64,000 bases of DNA from Hyperoplus lanceolatus (Eukaryota > Chordata > Actinopteri > Uranoscopiformes > Ammodytidae), in the NCBI GenBank assembly GCA_026929865.2, contig CM049403.1, forward strand, positions 6,222,001-6,286,000, given 5' to 3'. Positions 54,689 through 64,000 of the stretch are shown in pieces. The position numbers and the translations under genes were made by a program. Position 1 is the first letter of the stretch. The number at the start of each line of letters is the position of its first letter. Under the pieces are notes generated by a model. That model was not told the DNA's origin and did not search any database. It was given only the letters and a program-made list of their open reading frames with translations.

Positions 54689-56297
54689 CAGTGTCGTGCA
54701 AAAGTTTGTGAACCCCTTGAGCCTTTTGGAATTTTATTTATTTTAACCATTATTAATTCATTTTTTTCAATACCAGTATTTTTTATATGAAATAAGAGAT
54801 GTTTGTTTATCAATTCAACATCTTTCTTTTCCAGAAATCAATTGTTAAAACAGTTGAAACAAATGATTTGACAAATGTTGTATGTGCAAAAGTTTGTGAA
54901 CCCTAAGCTGCATTGCTTAAATCGAGCAAGGTAAACACAATCAGGTGGGCCAAACTGATTGATGAAATAGACCAATGTAATGAGAGAACTTGAGGGAAGA
55001 AATTGGGCGCCACTAGATAAAACAAAGATGAAACCAGGTCAGTTTAGGCTCACCAAACTGAACCCATACAGGTCAGACATGCTCAAAGGGGAAAAAATCT
55101 CAGAGGATCGCAGGAATGGAGTTTTGATGTTGCACATTTGTCTGTGGACAGCTATACATTCGTATAAAAAAGTTTGAGCTCCATCGGCCCACCGTGAGGC
55201 AAATCATCTACAAATGGAGAGCTTTAAGAGTGACTTAACATCTGCCTAGAAGTGGACTTCCTTCAAAAATATCTTCAAGCGCCACAAGAAAAGGGATTTT
55301 TCAGGTAAAAGCCAACCCACACATTACATCTGGAGATTTGCAGACCATTTGCCACCACCATTCTTCACTTGGGAGAAGGTTCTCTTGGTGGTAGGCAGAG
55401 TTGCGTTTTTGCCCAAACATGGCGGTTTTGGTTATGACCAAACAGATCAATTTTGGAGTAATCTGTCCACAGAATAAGACTTCAGGTATCTGCAGGTGCT
55501 CTCTGGCAAAGTTGTGACAAGCAGTTTTGTTCTTTTTTGAGAGCAGAGGCTTCTTCAGCAACCCTCCCTTGAAAGCCATGTTGACTGAGTTTTCTTCTTA
55601 TTGTGGAACCATGCACATCTGTCCCAGATGTTGCAAGAGTGGTCTGCAAATCACTAGATGTAATGTGTGGGTTGGCTTTTAACTAAAAAAATACTTTTCT
55701 TGTGGTGCTTGAAGATATTTTTGAAGGAAGTCCACTTCTAGGCAGATGTTTAGTCACTTGAAAAGCTCTCCATTTGTAGATGATTTGCCTCACGGTGGAC
55801 CGATGGAGCTCAAACTTTTTTTGAATTAATTTATAGCTGTCCCCAGACAAATGTGCAGCATCACAACTCTATTCCTGAGATCTTCTGAGATTTCTTTCCC
55901 TTTTAGCATGTCTGACCTGTATGGGTTCAGTTTGGTGGGCCTAAACTGGTCTGGTTTTATCTCTGTTTTATCTAGTGGCGCCCAATTTCTTCCCTAAAGA
56001 TCTCTCATTACATTGGTCTATTTCATCAATCAATTTGGAGCCCCTGATGGCGTTTACCTTGCTCGATTTAAGCAATGCAGCTTAGGGTTCACAAACTTTT
56101 GCACATACAACATTTGTCAAATCATTTGTTTTAACTGTTTTAACAATTGATTTCTGGAAAAGAAAAATGTTGAATTGATAAACAAACATCTAATATTTCA
56201 TATAAAAAATACTGGTATAAAAAAATGAATTAATAATGGTTAACATAAATAAAATTCCAAAAGGCTCAAGGGGTTCACAAACTTTCGCACGACACTG
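54689..56297. mobile_element. Fold-back Tc1-like element, 5' half duplicated
   Basis: The ends CAGTGTCGTGCAAAAGTTTG and near-inverse are TA-flanked (54687-54688 and 56298-56299). Inverted arms of about 640 bp (54689-55330 and 55650-56297) contain the TIR and transposase N-terminal region. The loop of about 320 bp reads on the minus strand as the middle of a Tc1 transposase (ASALKKEQNCLSQLCQRA-like, then LILWTDYSKIDLFG). The last two catalytic residues are missing. Confidence 0.85.
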
Positions 56298-56349
56298 TAA
56301 GTATAGCACAATATACAGACATTACACATTTTTGATCTGACTGACTTAC

Positions 56350-56414
56350 CTAATACTCTCATGAGTAAAAATTGAATTCCAATAGCAAACGACTTCTCTT
56401 CAGAAGGAACAATT
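56350..56414 (-). CDS. slco2a1: slco2a1 exon, start of TM11
   Basis: The 65-nt exon encodes (R)IVPSEEKSFAIGIQFLLM then RVL(A). The Arg in LLMR corresponds to human Arg561. The acceptor is CTGTATCAG|A and the donor TTAG|GTAAGT. Both junction codons are split and rejoin correctly. A fold-back transposon ends 52 bp past its donor. Confidence 0.95.
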
Positions 56415-57151
56415 CTGATACAGGAACAGAAGAATAAATGAGAAGGTCAATACCGGCATTTTCTATTTGTTTACCGCATCATTCTAAAATACAATACCTG
56501 ACAACTGTGGTAGTGATGAGATATCAATATGTACATTTGCTTTTCACATTTCAGAAGTAGTCCTGTATCGAAAAACGCACATGTATGGACATGGACTTAA
56601 TAAGAATTGTGTAAGGTCACTGAATTAATCTGTTCGAGCATCTTTATGAACCTAATTCAACTCTTTAAATTCTCTAACGTGTGTGGCAGCAGGCAGTCTT
56701 GCCTTACATTCATTCTTAGCACTCTTCTATTAAGAGCCCACTGCACTCATTTATCAACCTTTGTCTTGTGTGATTTTTTATAGACTTGAGAAAAGCCTGG
56801 CAGAGACTGTTAAAAACATGAGCAGCAGTAACTGGGAAGAAAGTGGCCATGAAAGCATGTGTTTAAAAAAATGAATTAGAGCATAAATATGACACTGGTT
56901 CTACACTGGTTTGGGGAGAGAGGGGGGAAGATGTGTCGGCTACATCAGTTGTGTGGTCACATTAGGTCATTTTTTGTAGCCAATTAAATTTAAAATATAA
57001 AAGGTTCATAAAATGATTAGTAAATGATTTACTAAAGGACGAGCAAAGGATCATTCATTAGATTAATAGTGGTAATGTTAAACTTCAATCTATCAAATAC
57101 CTAACAAATAAATATGTGGATAAACTGTAATCTACTGTGGCCATTCCTTAC

Positions 57152-57315
57152 CGGAGCACCATCATGTACATGGGGTTGTGAGTGAGGCAGGCGATCAGTG
57201 ATGCCAGAGAGATGACCAGTATGACAGGGACCAGTAAATGTGGGCAGCTGTTTGGACAGGCAGCTGGGAGGGCGGAGCTCTGGCTCCCAGATATACACCT
57301 GCAGTTTGTATAGAG
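57152..57315 (-). CDS. slco2a1: slco2a1 exon, end of Kazal-like loop and TM10
   Basis: The 164-nt exon encodes LYTNCRCISGSQSSALPAAC then PNSCPHLLVPVILVISLAS and LIACLTHNPMYMMVLR. The Cys-rich first part closes the extracellular Kazal-like loop and the rest is TM10. The acceptor is CACTTCCAG|CTC and the donor CTCCG|GTAAGG. Confidence 0.96.
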
Positions 57316-58692
57316 CTGGAAGTGGACACAAAGCACAGGACATATTTATGATCTCATCTGTACAACGAATACGGAAGGGAAATTAAGTTTGACTCTTCTT
57401 ATGTTGCTAACATGATAGCCCTCTCATGTCTGTACACTTACTATGAAGCTACGATGAGGAGATGGTTAGCTTAGCACAAAGTCTGTCACGGAGGGTGATG
57501 ACAAGACTCCAGGTAGTCACAGCAACTGACCAATTAAGTTCAAGCTAAATTTTTTTGTGTGGATTAAACAAACAAGATATAACTTGTTGGTTCAAGCCGC
57601 GCAATTCCCAAAATGTCCCAAAAGTATTCATGTATGGCAGATAGTTTTAAAAAGGGACAAAACAAGCAATAAGCGATTTGCTTTTGTTGTGGAAACATGG
57701 AAAGTACATGTGATGATTACCAGTATCTTATTTGTTGAAGGTAAAAATGGTAACAGTAATACAGGACTTGAAAACATATTAAATATAATTGTTTACTAAT
57801 AGGTTTTTAAAAGACAGAAGTGAAACAAAAAGGCATACATTCTACCAAACAGCTTTCAAACTCCTTATGTTTCAAATGAATTGTTTCCAATTAATCATCA
57901 TAATTAACGTATCTGCCGATTTCTAACATAAAAAAAAAGCTAGGCCTAATGATAAAATACAATCTTCAGCACTTTGTCTGGCACCTGATTCAACCTCCAC
58001 TTTCATCCACCCACTTGTGGAAGCCAGAGTCCACAAGAGAGAACAAAATAATGACCCTGAGATTTCTTGGGAATAATCTATTAAGCTAACAGCAGCCATC
58101 ACTACTGTCAGTGTTACACAGTGGGCTTACTCATCCATTAGCAGTCACACAATCCACCCACTGGAGGATTATTCACAAGCTGTGACGTTTAAACTCTGTC
58201 GTTTAGTCCCTCTTCAAACACCTCCTATGCACTCTGTGACTAAGAAGCATTGATTGGACATTGACTGTGAGACCGGTTGTGTCCTGTTAGCAGCAGAACA
58301 GGCTCTCTGTCTGGTCTGATCTACACCCACACTGGAAGCCCCTAACTGATGAGAAACGTTATGGATTGTTGTAGGTCTAGGACTTGGTTCATTTCACTGC
58401 TGTAAAATATATGTACTAACTATTTGATCACTTCAAGGATCACAGGGAAGACATCAGTCAAAAGGTCTAAATACTGGGACAGTCAAACAAGATGTGTGTC
58501 TCAAATCTAACGCAAAAGTCACTTCCTGGTAAAAGTATTTGCTTAGCACTAGAAAGTGAATCACCTCCAAGTGCACAGTTAAAGGTTAATTACACCCTTT
58601 ACATGTTTATTAACAGATCCTGTGCCATATATAAGGGAGGTATTCATACCGAGGGAAGAAACCACCAACATATGCTTAGAGGAGGCACTGAC
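57316..58692. other. slco2a1 intron, nothing recognised
   Basis: An intron of about 1.4 kb without recognisable repeats or ORFs. Confidence 0.5.
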
Positions 58693-58840
58693 CTGAACCC
58701 TGTGGGTGTTGTTGGGGTCTTTGGTGAAGTTGGTGCAGCCTGCATGACATGGAGAAAGGTATTCCACCCCATCAGAGCCACACACAGGGTTGAAGGCACT
58801 GGCAGGACAGGAGCAGTTGGAGTAGCACAGAGATACAGAG
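58693..58840 (-). CDS. slco2a1: slco2a1 exon, Kazal-like domain
   Basis: The 148-nt exon encodes (G)[18 protein letters not shown] then [19 protein letters not shown] and [12 protein letters not shown]. The spacing C..C.C......VCG.DG..Y.SPC.AGC is the Kazal-like loop 5 of OATPs. The acceptor is TCCACAG|CTC and the donor CAG|GTCAGT. Confidence 0.97.
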
Positions 58841-58984
58841 CTGTGGACAATCCAACACAAACAAGTTCAGAACTAATGTTGGAAGCTGTTTGTGTTTCAT
58901 TAGCATGAGTTCACTGAGGACATAATTGCAATCCCAGTAATTTGTGTGTGCAAGTAGAAGTTGTGATAAAGCCTGATAAAGTTT

Positions 58985-59105
58985 AAAAATCAATTATTTT
59001 CAGTGAATACAGTATGTCCTCACAATGTGTGCCTGCTCAAAAGAAATCTGGTGTTAATACACAGCGTAGGGTTTACAAAGGGGTATAAACAAAGGGGCTC
59101 ACTGT
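58985..59105. mobile_element. Partial MITE copy (same family as 62106-62326)
   Basis: Shares TCCTCACA, ACACAGCGTAGGGTTTACAA and TATAAACAAAGG-like blocks with the two fuller copies at 61453-61717 and 62106-62326, in the same order. Ends are not clear. Confidence 0.45.
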
Positions 59106-59241
59106 TTTTTTTTGTTTTGTTACAATGCCAAATAAAATGCCTAAGAAATGCCTAGGAAATGTTGGGACGTGGAGGCTTTGATAAAATTCAACTGTTGGCA
59201 TGAAAGCCTCCTGATCAGAATGGCCCAGTGCTCTCACTCAC

Positions 59242-59446
59242 CCATACTGTCCCACTTGGTAGTGGTTGACCTCTGAGACCTTCTGTGTGGGACAGCCCAT
59301 GAAGAAGAGAGGGATGAAGAGGAGGGTGGAGATGGTGAGCATGGCCACAGAGAAGCGTGGGATGGTCTTCAGAGATAGACCCACCTTCTTCATGATGACT
59401 CCGCCCATCAGCATCCCCACGGCTACCGCTGGCAGATTGACCGCAC
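59242..59446 (-). CDS. slco2a1: slco2a1 exon, TM8 and TM9
   Basis: The 205-nt exon encodes (G)AVNLPAVAVGMLMGGVIM then KKVGLSLKTIPRFSVAMLT and ISTLLFIPLFFMGCPTQKV followed by SEVNHYQVGQY(G). It holds TM8 and TM9 and the start of the large extracellular loop. The acceptor is GTTGTCCAG|GT and the donor TATGG|GTGAGT. Confidence 0.97.
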
Positions 59447-59733
59447 CTGGACAACCACAAGCAGCTTAGTGATCTCATATGTCATTTATTGCCTACTAAA
59501 AGTGTCTAAAGGAGTCAGTCGATTTAATTGTTAACACCATGGTTGCGTTCCGAATCGCATGCTCTTTCTTTTTCTATTCTACATACTACATGAAGAATGA
59601 CTATATTATGACTTGAATTATTAAATAGCTGACTTTGAGTGCAAGAAGTTGACTAAAATGGACATTAGTAACCTAAAACAACATATTTTCCTGAAGGCCC
59701 TTCTTTATATTTCTGGACTCCTACAGTACCCAC

Positions 59734-59898
59734 CTACTAGCAGGCTGGCGTATGAGGTGGACGTGCTGTACTGTCGCTCCAGAAACTTGTTGAGGAACGT
59801 AGAGAGACCGGCGATCACTGAGGAGAAGCAGCACTGAGCCAGCACCAGCATCAGGAAGAGAGGGCTCAACAGCAGGTGCACGAAAATTCTGGGGAACA
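59734..59898 (-). CDS. slco2a1: slco2a1 exon, TM7
   Basis: The 165-nt exon encodes (M)[19 protein letters not shown] then [19 protein letters not shown] and [16 protein letters not shown](G). It holds TM7. The acceptor ATCAG|TG is required to keep frame with DFLK of the previous exon. A second AG 10 nt downstream (CCCCAG|AATTTT) would shift the frame. No normal pyrimidine tract precedes the acceptor: a TGCG and TG repeat takes its place. The donor is GTAG|GTGGGT. Confidence 0.93.
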
Positions 59899-59903
59899 CT
59901 GAT

Positions 59904-60077
<174 letters not shown>

Positions 60078-60184
60078 TTACACACACTCTGTCCTAGCTA
60101 TCGGCTACAGAACATATTAATAATATCAAACTAAGTGGAGACAGTTTATGGATCCAACAGCAGCCTAGTCTACAATGCACTTAC

Positions 60185-60257
60185 TTTTAAGGAAGTCGAG
60201 TAAGGAGATATCTGGCTTCTTGAAGTCATCATTCATGTCCGTTTCACTGTCGTCCTC
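60185..60257 (-). CDS. slco2a1: slco2a1 exon, intracellular loop between TM6 and TM7
   Basis: The 73-nt exon encodes EDDSETDMNDDFKKPDISLL then DFLK plus one base. It is acidic and likely cytoplasmic. DFLK aligns with DFIK of human SLCO2A1 before FPR. The acceptor is TTTTGCAG|GAG and the donor AAAA|GTAAGT. Confidence 0.92.
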
Positions 60258-61452
60258 CTGCAAAACAATTTGCAGTACAAACTGTTACGGGAGCATGTGT
60301 GTGTGAAGGTATATATTCAGTGTGGGGGCATTCACAGGTTCATCATTCAAACATACAGGACAGTGTGAAATCTGGAGCATCACTTGCAACTCCCACCAGC
60401 CCTCTTCTCGCATGATTCATTGGTTATAACTACTAAACTGTCTCTTTCTCACACCTCCCCCCCTCTGTGCCACAGTTTCCCTCAACAACCAACACTTCTC
60501 TATAGTGACATGGGGACATATGCACAACTCTACAGTGTTCAAGCACTCTAAATCCAACAAGGCTGCCAAAACGATTAGCTGTTTTTTTTCTGTCTTTGGT
60601 GGCATTTTCATGCTGAAATACAGGCTCTTAGCTTGAATGAGTGTTAACCTTAAGTATCCCTTCGTCAGCATGTCATGTTCCAAATGTTTTCATTTCAGCT
60701 ATTTTTCACGAGCCAACATATTTGTTATAATTTTGTTTAAGTTTGCATATCTACTTTAAGTACCACTTGGAGTCACAGCAGCTGAATCAACCATTTATCC
60801 ATAATACATTCCATTTAGCTATTTAAATTGTCAACTAGCTATAATAATTAAATTTAATTTTATTAGGATAACCCCTTGAGATGAAACCATCTCGTTTTCA
60901 AGAGGGTCCTTAAAATCAAGAGTTCTCTGCCTGCAAACTAGTTGGCTTGGGAATCGCTAATATTATGACGTAAAAAGGAGTCAACCAAATCGAGGTTTAA
61001 TATTTAGTTTGAATAGTTTTGTTGATTCTCACATGTTCCCAGTTTTACTGCATTACCTCAGAACTATTTGAACTTGGTTAAAGTTTTCACTGCTCCAGGT
61101 TATATCAAATGAAATATTGACCTTCAGTCTGCTCAAAGCTTTTGTTAGGAAGATGATTACATCGCAGTGAGATTAATGTCCACATAACATCCCTGTCATT
61201 AACATATTTTAAGCAGGTCAAGTCCTGAACAAAGCTGGAAAGAGTTAACAAACAAACGGGGGATCATATTTGGAACATCTTATCTATGAATAATGTTTTC
61301 TGGCGAGGGTTTGAAAGGTCTGATATGAAGAAAACAAAATTAAAATCAGCTCTTGGTTTATGAATGTTGCTGGGAATTGAAATGTGTTAAGTGTGACACC
61401 GTTATAATGCGGATGTACATGTTAACAAAAAAATAAGTGTTTTGTAACTTGA

Positions 61453-61717
61453 AGGCATACTAGGCAATTCTGGAAAGTGTTTGTTGACAAATCACTTTTT
61501 GTCAAAATCAATGAATATCTCCTCACAAAGTGGGCCCACTTTGTTTACATTCCCTTTGTTTACATACCAGTTTACAGAGCCTAGGCTGTGCATTCGCACA
61601 TACTTTTTTTCAGCGCACACACAATATGGACAGGTAGCAGATTGTGAGGAGATATTCACTGATTTTGACAAAAAGCGATTTGTCAACAAACATTCTCCAG
61701 AATGACCTAGTATGCCT
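61453..61717. mobile_element. Palindromic MITE, copy 1
   Basis: Arms of about 75 bp are imperfect inverses (left to about 61528, right from about 61642), opening AGGCATACTAGG and closing CCTAGTATGCCT. They are flanked by TTGA and TTAA, suggesting a decayed TTAA target. It sits in the slco2a1 intron between the exons at 60185 and 61888. Confidence 0.7.
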
Positions 61718-61887
61718 TTAAAGATGGTGAACAACCAGGGGAGGAAAAGTCAAATGCAATGCGGACATTAAGCCAGTAGGTGTCAGTAAAACATGAGCGA
61801 TAGACTGTTGTTTGGCGTAGTACATGTGAAAACATTCATAAAATGTTTAGTCATAATAGAGGGCTGTGTTGAGAGAGTGAGACTTAC

Positions 61888-62024
61888 ATCATCCTCTGTG
61901 GGCATTGAGCGAGGGAAGAAGAAGTATGGTATGGAGGTGAGGACCAGGCAGCCGGCAGAGATGAGCAGGCCCATCCACCAAGCCCCTACCCAGCGAGGAT
62001 CACTCTGCCTCAGCTCCTGTTCTC
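61888..62024 (-). CDS. slco2a1: slco2a1 exon, OATP signature and TM6
   Basis: The 137-nt exon encodes (G)[18 protein letters not shown] then [19 protein letters not shown] and [19 protein letters not shown] is the OATP superfamily signature at the loop 3/TM6 border. The acceptor is GACTGCAG|GA and the donor GATGAT|GTAAGT. Confidence 0.97.
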
Positions 62025-62105
62025 CTGCAGTCACCACACACAGACAGTAAGCATCTTGACTGCCTCAGAGTTTCTAATAAAAACTAACTTTAGCATGCAT
62101 TTTAA

Positions 62106-62326
62106 CAGGTGGAGTCAGCGATGTTGTCAAAATCAGTGAATATATGTGTGTGTGCACTGAAAAAAACAGTGTCAGTACACAGCCTAGGCTCTGTAAGCTG
62201 GTATGTATACAAAGGAGGCCCACCGTAGCTAGCTAGATTTACTTTCGGCGCGCAAACAGTACTTAAAGGTAGTGGAACGTGAGGATATATTCACCAACAA
62301 CTTCTCCAGAATCACTGACTGCACCT
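62106..62326. mobile_element. TTAA-flanked MITE, copy 2
   Basis: Flanked by TTAA at 62102-62105 and 62327-62330. The ends are imperfect inverses (AGGTGGAGTCAG and CTGACTGCACCT). The interior shares CACAGCCTAGGCTCTGTAA with copy 1 in inverse orientation. It fills most of a 320-nt slco2a1 intron and begins about 14-18 nt after the splice donor. Confidence 0.7.
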
Positions 62327-62344
62327 TTAAAAGCTAACCCTTAC

Positions 62345-62443
62345 CAAAGCCATATATGTTCACGTCCACATAGATCCGCAGCACGACTGCGCCCATCAGG
62401 TAGCCAATGGCTGGTCCGAATACAGATATGGTGAACAGGATGG
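62345..62443 (-). CDS. slco2a1: slco2a1 exon, TM5
   Basis: The 99-nt exon encodes (A)ILFTISVFGPAIGYLMGAV then VLRIYVDVNIYGF(G). It holds TM5 with the conserved FGPA.GY.MG block. The acceptor is CATTCACAG|CC and the donor TTTG|GTAAGG. Confidence 0.96.
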
Positions 62444-63364
62444 CTGTGAATGATAAAGCAGCTGTGAGGAGAGTTTCTAAAATACTGGGATGTCATTTTC
62501 TTGTTATTATCATAATCTTGTAGCAGACTTTTATTTTCTTATTATTACAGTAAGAACGACTTTTCGTTTGTGCACATTTATGTAGGCTTATAAGCATTAC
62601 ACTTTGAAACCAGTCAAAACAATGAGTAACTTACCATAAAAATGGCAATAAATTAATGTTAATATTATCAACAGTAAGTTACTGTAAGTGTTTCGGAGAT
62701 GACAGCAGTGAAGACCAACAGTGTAATATGTGAGATAAATTAAGAGTTTCTAACTGCTAGTTGCTGTACACTTCTGTGACATAATGGTATCTACCATGCT
62801 CCTAAGTGAGTGTGTGTCGTTGTATAATGTGCACTGCACCAGGAGACCAAAAAGGACTGTTCAAAGCTCAGACACATTGTTATATAAGGCATACAGACAT
62901 TGTCTTGTCGAGACAAAAAGATGGATAAAAATCTAAAATATCAGCAGAGCGAGAAATGTAAATGTTTGCTTGCATTTTCTCAACTTTGATGGACTGTATC
63001 TTTAATCTATCAGTGAAAATCTCTGAAGTGACCAAAGCTTTGTTTGGTCTCTGAATCAAATCAAGTGAAAAAACTGAATGAAAAAGAAGTTGATTGTGTG
63101 TATGTAGCACATTAAAAAGCCTTTTTACTTTGGAACAAAAAGAACCTTAATGCTTATCAGTTTTGCTATCTGGGAGGTGAAACATTTGTACCTCAATATC
63201 TGAAAACCACTCAGATTGCAGATAGAACTTGACAAATGACATTAAAAAGAGCGTTTCAAAGTGCAAGCCTGCAGAATGGCCCGGCGTAACAGCATTCACC
63301 TCAGACTGTGTTGTCTTTATCCAGACCAATCATTAATCTACCTTATGAACTACAGGCCATTCAC
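62444..63364. other. slco2a1 intron, nothing recognised
   Basis: An intron of about 0.9 kb with no repeat or ORF that I can support. Confidence 0.5.
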
Positions 63365-63577
63365 CTATGTAAAGAGGGGAGTTGGCCGGTCCGGCATAAT
63401 CATCGATGTAGGATATCCCAAAGGGCTGGATTGGCACAGAGCCCACACCGAACAGCAGCTGAGCACTGGCCATCAGCAGCCACAGGTTGTTAGTGTCGGT
63501 CAGGCGCCTGCTGTCATCACGCCCGCACGACTCCGCTGTGCTGGAGTTGGCCTGAAGGTTGCATATGTCATGGCGAT
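63365..63577 (-). CDS. slco2a1: slco2a1 exon, extracellular segment and TM4 (most 5' exon in window)
   Basis: The exon encodes RHDICNLQANSSTAESCG then RDDSRRLTDTNNLWLLMAS and AQLLFGVGSVPIQPFGIS followed by YIDDYAGPANSPLYI. It contains TM4 and the strongly conserved VPIQPFGISYIDDYA block. The donor is ATAG|GTGAAT, in phase with the next exon. The acceptor is taken as AAACAG|AT at 63577, but the upstream sequence is A-rich, and an alternative AG at CTTCAG|GCC, about 26 nt further in, cannot be excluded without the previous exon. Confidence 0.9.
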
Positions 63578-64000
63578 CTGTTTTTTTATGGATGGATGGA
63601 GAGAGGGGAAGGAGACAGTGAAAGTTAATGACAAGCTTTTGGATGCAAATGTCCAACTGCTTTAATTTCCTGAAGCTTCTCTGGCCTTTCACTGACACGC
63701 CGTTCAATGCCAAGGTACTATGACCAGGGGGTTGAATAAAATAAGGAAGAGAAGGAGGGAGGGGTTGCTACAACAATTTAAAATGCCCTGGAGCTATGTC
63801 TAATCTCCTTAGCTTTCACTCAGCGCACAGAGATGATTAATTTCCTTCTGATTTGTGCAAAAGTTCAGATGGCGAGCACCTGCAGGGCTCAGACTAAATA
63901 CCCCATTTTTCAGTGGAGGACAGAAAGCAGTGGTGTAAAGAGAACCTGGAAAGCATACTTGAGTAGGAGTAGAGAAACCTTACCAGATAAATTACAAAGT
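63578..64000. other. slco2a1 intron, start of the part continuing outside
   Basis: No further slco2a1 exon is seen up to the window edge. Confidence 0.5.

Noticed and set aside
59734..59888. slco2a1 exon starting at CCCCAG|AATTTT
   Set aside because: It looks like a better acceptor, but joining it to the previous exon breaks the frame. ATCAG|TG at 59898 restores DFLK-M-FPRIF.

Overview
The window is teleost fish genomic DNA. It is AT-rich and rich in introns and microsatellites, with many fish-type DNA transposons, tRNA-derived SINEs and LINE fragments. The species cannot be named from the sequence. Two vertebrate genes are present, both on the minus strand and in tandem, in the same order and orientation as I recall for human 3q22 (RAB6B next to SLCO2A1).

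Gene 1 is rab6b, a Golgi Rab GTPase, from about 50,151 down past position 1. Seven coding exons (50082-50151, 26421-26479, 18072-18125, 17545-17650, 15934-16045, 6131-6224, 2173-2239) join in frame with GT/AG junctions. They encode residues 1-187 plus the first base of codon 188 of an expected 208-residue protein. Only the last exon, with the prenylated tail, lies outside the window. Intron 1 is 23.6 kb. A candidate promoter with CRE-like, TATA-like and NRF1-like motifs lies at 50400-50480.

Gene 2 is slco2a1, the prostaglandin transporter of the OATP family, from beyond 64,000 down to the stop at 51964. Eleven coding exons (63365-63577 to 51964-52084) encode about 502 C-terminal residues: TM4 to TM12, the OATP signature, the Kazal-like loop and the C-terminal tail. 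The first exons, about 140 residues, are upstream of the window. A candidate poly(A) signal is at 51221-51226, so about 1.1 kb separates the 3' end of slco2a1 from the start codon of rab6b.

The rest is intronic or intergenic mobile-element debris. By position: a 61-bp minisatellite (905-1090); a LINE fragment (2440-3185); a SINE (4801-4960); a Harbinger-like element flanked by TTA (5029-6030); a TA-flanked inverted-repeat element (7149-10308) with a Tc1-like transposon nested in it (7780-9410); a second, inverted Tc1-like copy (11634-13240); a TA-flanked MITE (23863-24381); LINE tails and a SINE (30545-31547, 32520-33150); a hAT element (33199-34169); a Tc1-like element split by a LINE fragment (37851-39998); a hAT MITE (41543-41881); a TA-flanked element (43499-44445); a SINE (46008-46190); a hAT element (46624-47754); two fold-back Tc1-like derivatives (52425-53773, 54689-56297); and a small TTAA-flanked MITE family in the slco2a1 introns (about 58985-59105, 61453-61717, 62106-62326).

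I found no new gene system. The points most worth a second look are a long UG repeat abutting a slco2a1 splice acceptor, the large RNA-hairpin potential of the inverted Tc1 copies and fold-back elements, a repeated TGACGG-GTTGACA motif in a nested element, and a rab6b intron-retention frame that still ends in a CSC motif.
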